Assembly: GCA_947174965.1 (NCBI GenBank)
Contig: CAMWKY010000068.1
Coordinates: forward strand, 1 to 8,712
Length of the DNA: 8,712 nucleotides
DNA from: an uncultured Ruminococcus sp.
GTDB taxonomy: Bacteria > Bacillota > Clostridia > Oscillospirales > Ruminococcaceae
Direction of reading: 5' to 3'
Made by a program: the position numbers and the translations under genes. Positions within the stretch are counted from its first letter, which is position 1. Each line of letters begins with the position of its first letter. The notes under the pieces are model-generated. The model saw only the letters and a program-made list of their open reading frames with translations. It was not told where the DNA came from and did not search any database. This document shows positions 6,580 through 8,712 of this stretch, piece after piece.

Positions 6580-8538
6580 TTACCCTTTCAGTTTATTTAT
6601 CTTGTCACGCAGATAAGCGGCGTGTTCAAATTCAAGCATCTTTGCAGCATTTTTCATCTCAACAGTAAGCCTGTCAATAAGCTGTCGCTTTTCTGATTCT
6701 GACATCTTCTTTTTCTTTGTCTTTTTCTCAATTTTTTCTTTCGTGGTGATTTCAAGTACATCACGCACTTCTTTTATAATTGTTTTCGGAGTTATGCCAT
6801 GTTCTTTGTTAAATGCTATCTGCAAACTGCGGCGGCGTTCCGTTTCAGTTATTGCACGTTCCATAGAGCCTGTCACGGTATCGGCGTACATGATAACCTG
6901 ACCGCCTGCATTTCGTGCGGCACGTCCTATAGTCTGTATAAGAGAAGTCTCACTGCGCAAAAATCCCTCTTTGTCCGCATCAAGTATCGCAATAAGACTT
7001 ACTTCGGGTATGTCAAGTCCCTCACGGAGCAGGTTTATTCCGACAAGCACATCAAATACACCGTTTCGCAAATCCTTTATAATTTCCATACGCTCAATTG
7101 TATCAATATCATGATGCAGATAGCGTATTTTTATACCCATTTTTTCATAGTAGTCTGTTAAATCTTCAGCCATTTTCTTTGTGAGCGTTGTAATGAGTAC
7201 ACGCTCTTTTCTGTCAATTCTTTTGTTTATCTCTGAATACAAGTCCTCAATCTGTCCCGAAACAGGCTTGACAATAATTTCAGGGTCAACAAGACCTGTC
7301 GGGCGGATAACCTGCTCAACAATTATATCGGTCTTTTCACGCTCAATCTGTCCGGGGGTTGCACTTACATATATAGCCTGATGTATCTTTGAACTGAACT
7401 CATCAAAATTAAGCGGTCTATTATCGTATGCACTAGGCAGACGAAAACCATATTCAACAAGATTATCCTTTCTTGCCCTGTCTCCTGCGTACATTGCACG
7501 AACTTGTGGCAGTGTAACGTGACTTTCATCAACAATAAGCAGAAAATCATCAGGAAAATGGTCGAACAGCGTACACGGCACACTTCCTTTTGGTCTTCCT
7601 TCAAGAATCCTTGAATAATTCTCCACTCCACTACAATAGCCGACTTCCTGCAACATCTCCATATCATAATGCACACGCTGTTCAAGTCTCTGTGCCTCAA
7701 CAAGTTTGTTGTTGTTACGAAAATAGTCAAGTCTTTCAGCAAGTTCATTGTCAATCTCTTTCAGTGCCGACTTGATTCTGTCACCACTTATAACATAATG
7801 TGATGCAGGAAAAATTACTGCATGACTTAATCTTGCCTTGACTTCCCTTGTCATTACGTTTATTTCTGATATTCTGTCTATCTCGTCGCCAAAAAATTCT
7901 ACTCTTATCGCCGTTTCATTTGACATTGCAGGAATAATCTCAACAACGTCTCCTATAACACGGAATTTATTTCGCTCAAATGCAATATCATTTCTTTCAT
8001 ACTGAATCTTTACAAGTTCATTTATAAGCTGTTCCCTTGATTTTTCCATGCCCTGACGGACCGAAACAATATTTTTTCGGTATTCTTCAGGACTTCCCAA
8101 AGAATATATGCATGATACGCTTGCAACTATTATGACATCTTTTCTTTCTGCAAGTGCTGTAGTTGCTGAATGACGGAGCTTGTCTATCTCCTCATTTATT
8201 TTTGACGTTTTTTCGATATAGCTGTCAGTGCTTGCAATATATGCTTCGGGCTGATAGTAGTCATAATATGATACAAAGTATTCTACAGCATTTTCAGGGA
8301 AAAACTCCTTGAACTCCGAACATAATTGAGCCGCAAGTATTTTATTATGTGCAAGTACAAGTGTGGGCTTGTTTACTCTTGCGATAACGTTTGCCATTGT
8401 AAAAGTCTTGCCCGAACCTGTTACACCAAGCAGAATTTGTTCTTTTTTGCCCGAGTTCAGACCATTGACAAGCTTGTCTATTGCTTGTGGCTGGTCACCT
8501 GTGGGGACATATTGCGAATGAAGTTTAAAATGCTCCAA
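6580..8538 (-). CDS. uvrB: UvrABC system protein B (excinuclease ABC subunit B)
   Basis: 652 residues, normal length for UvrB. It is the helicase-like damage-verification subunit that receives lesions from UvrA and recruits the nuclease UvrC. Visible parts in order: Walker A GVTGSGKT (38-45); the damage-probing beta-hairpin rich in Tyr ([14 protein letters not shown], 87-100); Walker B DESH (337-340); helicase motifs VSATPG (391-396) and QTIGRAARN (535-543); a Lys-rich linker near 601-612; and a C-terminal UVR domain (about 617-652) that contacts UvrC. The start is a TTG at 8536-8538, ten bases after AAAGGAG. No ATG gives the conserved N-terminus, so the rare start seems real. It is the first gene of the repair operon; the lipoprotein gene starts five bases after its stop. 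Two LexA-like boxes upstream suggest DNA-damage induction. Confidence 0.98.
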   Translation of the reverse strand: MEHFKLHSQYVPTGDQPQAIDKLVNGLNSGKKEQILLGVTGSGKTFTMANVIARVNKPTLVLAHNKILAAQLCSEFKEFFPENAVEYFVSYYDYYQPEAYIASTDSYIEKTSKINEEIDKLRHSATTALAERKDVIIVASVSCIYSLGSPEEYRKNIVSVRQGMEKSREQLINELVKIQYERNDIAFERNKFRVIGDVVEIIPAMSNETAIRVEFFGDEIDRISEINVMTREVKARLSHAVIFPASHYVISGDRIKSALKEIDNELAERLDYFRNNNKLVEAQRLEQRVHYDMEMLQEVGYCSGVENYSRILEGRPKGSVPCTLFDHFPDDFLLIVDESHVTLPQVRAMYAGDRARKDNLVEYGFRLPSAYDNRPLNFDEFSSKIHQAIYVSATPGQIEREKTDIIVEQVIRPTGLVDPEIIVKPVSGQIEDLYSEINKRIDRKERVLITTLTKKMAEDLTDYYEKMGIKIRYLHHDIDTIERMEIIKDLRNGVFDVLVGINLLREGLDIPEVSLIAILDADKEGFLRSETSLIQTIGRAARNAGGQVIMYADTVTGSMERAITETERRRSLQIAFNKEHGITPKTIIKEVRDVLEITTKEKIEKKTKKKKMSESEKRQLIDRLTVEMKNAAKMLEFEHAAYLRDKINKLKG

Positions 8539-8548
8539 TAAAAATTCA

Positions 8549-8555
8549 CTCCTTT
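8549..8555 (-). promoter_or_regulatory. ribosome binding site that fixes the uvrB TTG start
   Basis: AAAGGAG on the minus strand, ten bases before TTG. A GTG that overlaps the site's last base is out of frame with uvrB, which leaves the TTG as the only start that yields MEHFKL. Confidence 0.8.
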
Positions 8556-8571
8556 CAAGATGTGTAATTCT

Positions 8572-8600
8572 ATTATATCACATCTGACAGAAAAAATAAA
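8572..8600 (-). promoter_or_regulatory. predicted uvrB operon promoter with extended -10
   Basis: A perfect TATAAT (8577-8572) is preceded by TGA, giving an extended -10. The -35 hexamer 17 bases upstream (TTTATT, 8600-8595) is poor, as is usual for extended -10 promoters. It lies about 34 bases before the start codon. Confidence 0.65.
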
Positions 8601-8607
8601 CCCTTTA

Positions 8608-8619
8608 GAACATATTTTC
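8608..8619 (+). promoter_or_regulatory. candidate SOS (LexA/DinR) box 1
   Basis: GAACATATTTTC differs by one base from the ideal Gram-positive core GAACATATGTTC. It lies seven bases upstream of the predicted uvrB -35. The uvrBA operon is a known LexA/DinR target in Bacillus, which makes the match meaningful. Confidence 0.5.
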
Positions 8620-8642
8620 TTTTTTTAATCAAATAAACATTC

Positions 8643-8654
8643 AAACTTTTGTTC
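8643..8654 (-). promoter_or_regulatory. candidate SOS (LexA/DinR) box 2
   Basis: Read on the minus strand, GAACAAAAGTTT keeps the GAAC-four bases-GTT(C/T) form. Its centre is 35 bases from that of box 1. It lies between the uvrB promoter and a possible divergent promoter and could serve either. Confidence 0.4.
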
Positions 8655-8685
8655 ATATGCTTATAAAGAAATTTTAGTCATGCTA

Positions 8686-8712
8686 TTGACAAATCAAATT
8701 TATTGATGTATA
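8686..8712 (+). promoter_or_regulatory. possible divergent promoter, cut by the window end
   Basis: A perfect TTGACA (8686-8691) is followed after 17 bases by TATA (8709-8712), the first four bases of a -10, where the window stops. It would drive a gene on the plus strand outside the window. Confidence 0.45.

Overview
All seven genes lie on the minus strand, so the window reads from right to left. The DNA is AT-rich, with strong AAGGAG-type ribosome binding sites. It encodes a complete uvrB and uvrA and a secreted protein with a type I dockerin, the module that plugs enzymes into cellulosomes. Together these point to a Gram-positive, anaerobic, fibre-degrading clostridium of the Ruminococcus kind. 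This is inference from gene content; no rRNA is present to confirm it.

Right part (about 8712 to 3462): a nucleotide excision repair operon. An extended -10 promoter with two LexA/DinR-like boxes drives uvrB, then a small lipoprotein gene, then uvrA. The lipoprotein gene looks broken by a single-base frameshift: another frame continues with a plausible tail and stops exactly 12 bases before uvrA. A candidate promoter on the plus strand at the right edge suggests a divergent gene beyond the window.

Middle (3420 to 1340): a two-gene operon and the most interesting part of the window. The first gene encodes a 282-residue exported protein with a signal peptide, six V/A-Y-G-P/A-P motifs in Thr-rich linkers, and a dockerin placed in the middle of the motif series. 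The second gene, whose ribosome binding site overlaps the stop of the first, encodes a radical SAM/SPASM enzyme of the peptide-maturase type. The inference is that the enzyme modifies the YGPP motifs (the Tyr being the obvious candidate residue) before export. The dockerin would then attach the modified protein to a cellulosome or to the cell surface. No transporter, protease or RRE domain is visible.

Left part (1340 to 3): a promoter with two tandem dyads (GTGACATTTGTCAC type, 21-base period) upstream of three small, related, multi-pass membrane proteins. All three share a YG...PVIP signature. The middle one is a fused duplication in which the third membrane helix of one copy appears to have merged with the first helix of the next. 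Their function is unknown.

There is no gene-free stretch longer than 300 bases. No tRNA, rRNA, CRISPR array, riboswitch or insertion sequence was seen.
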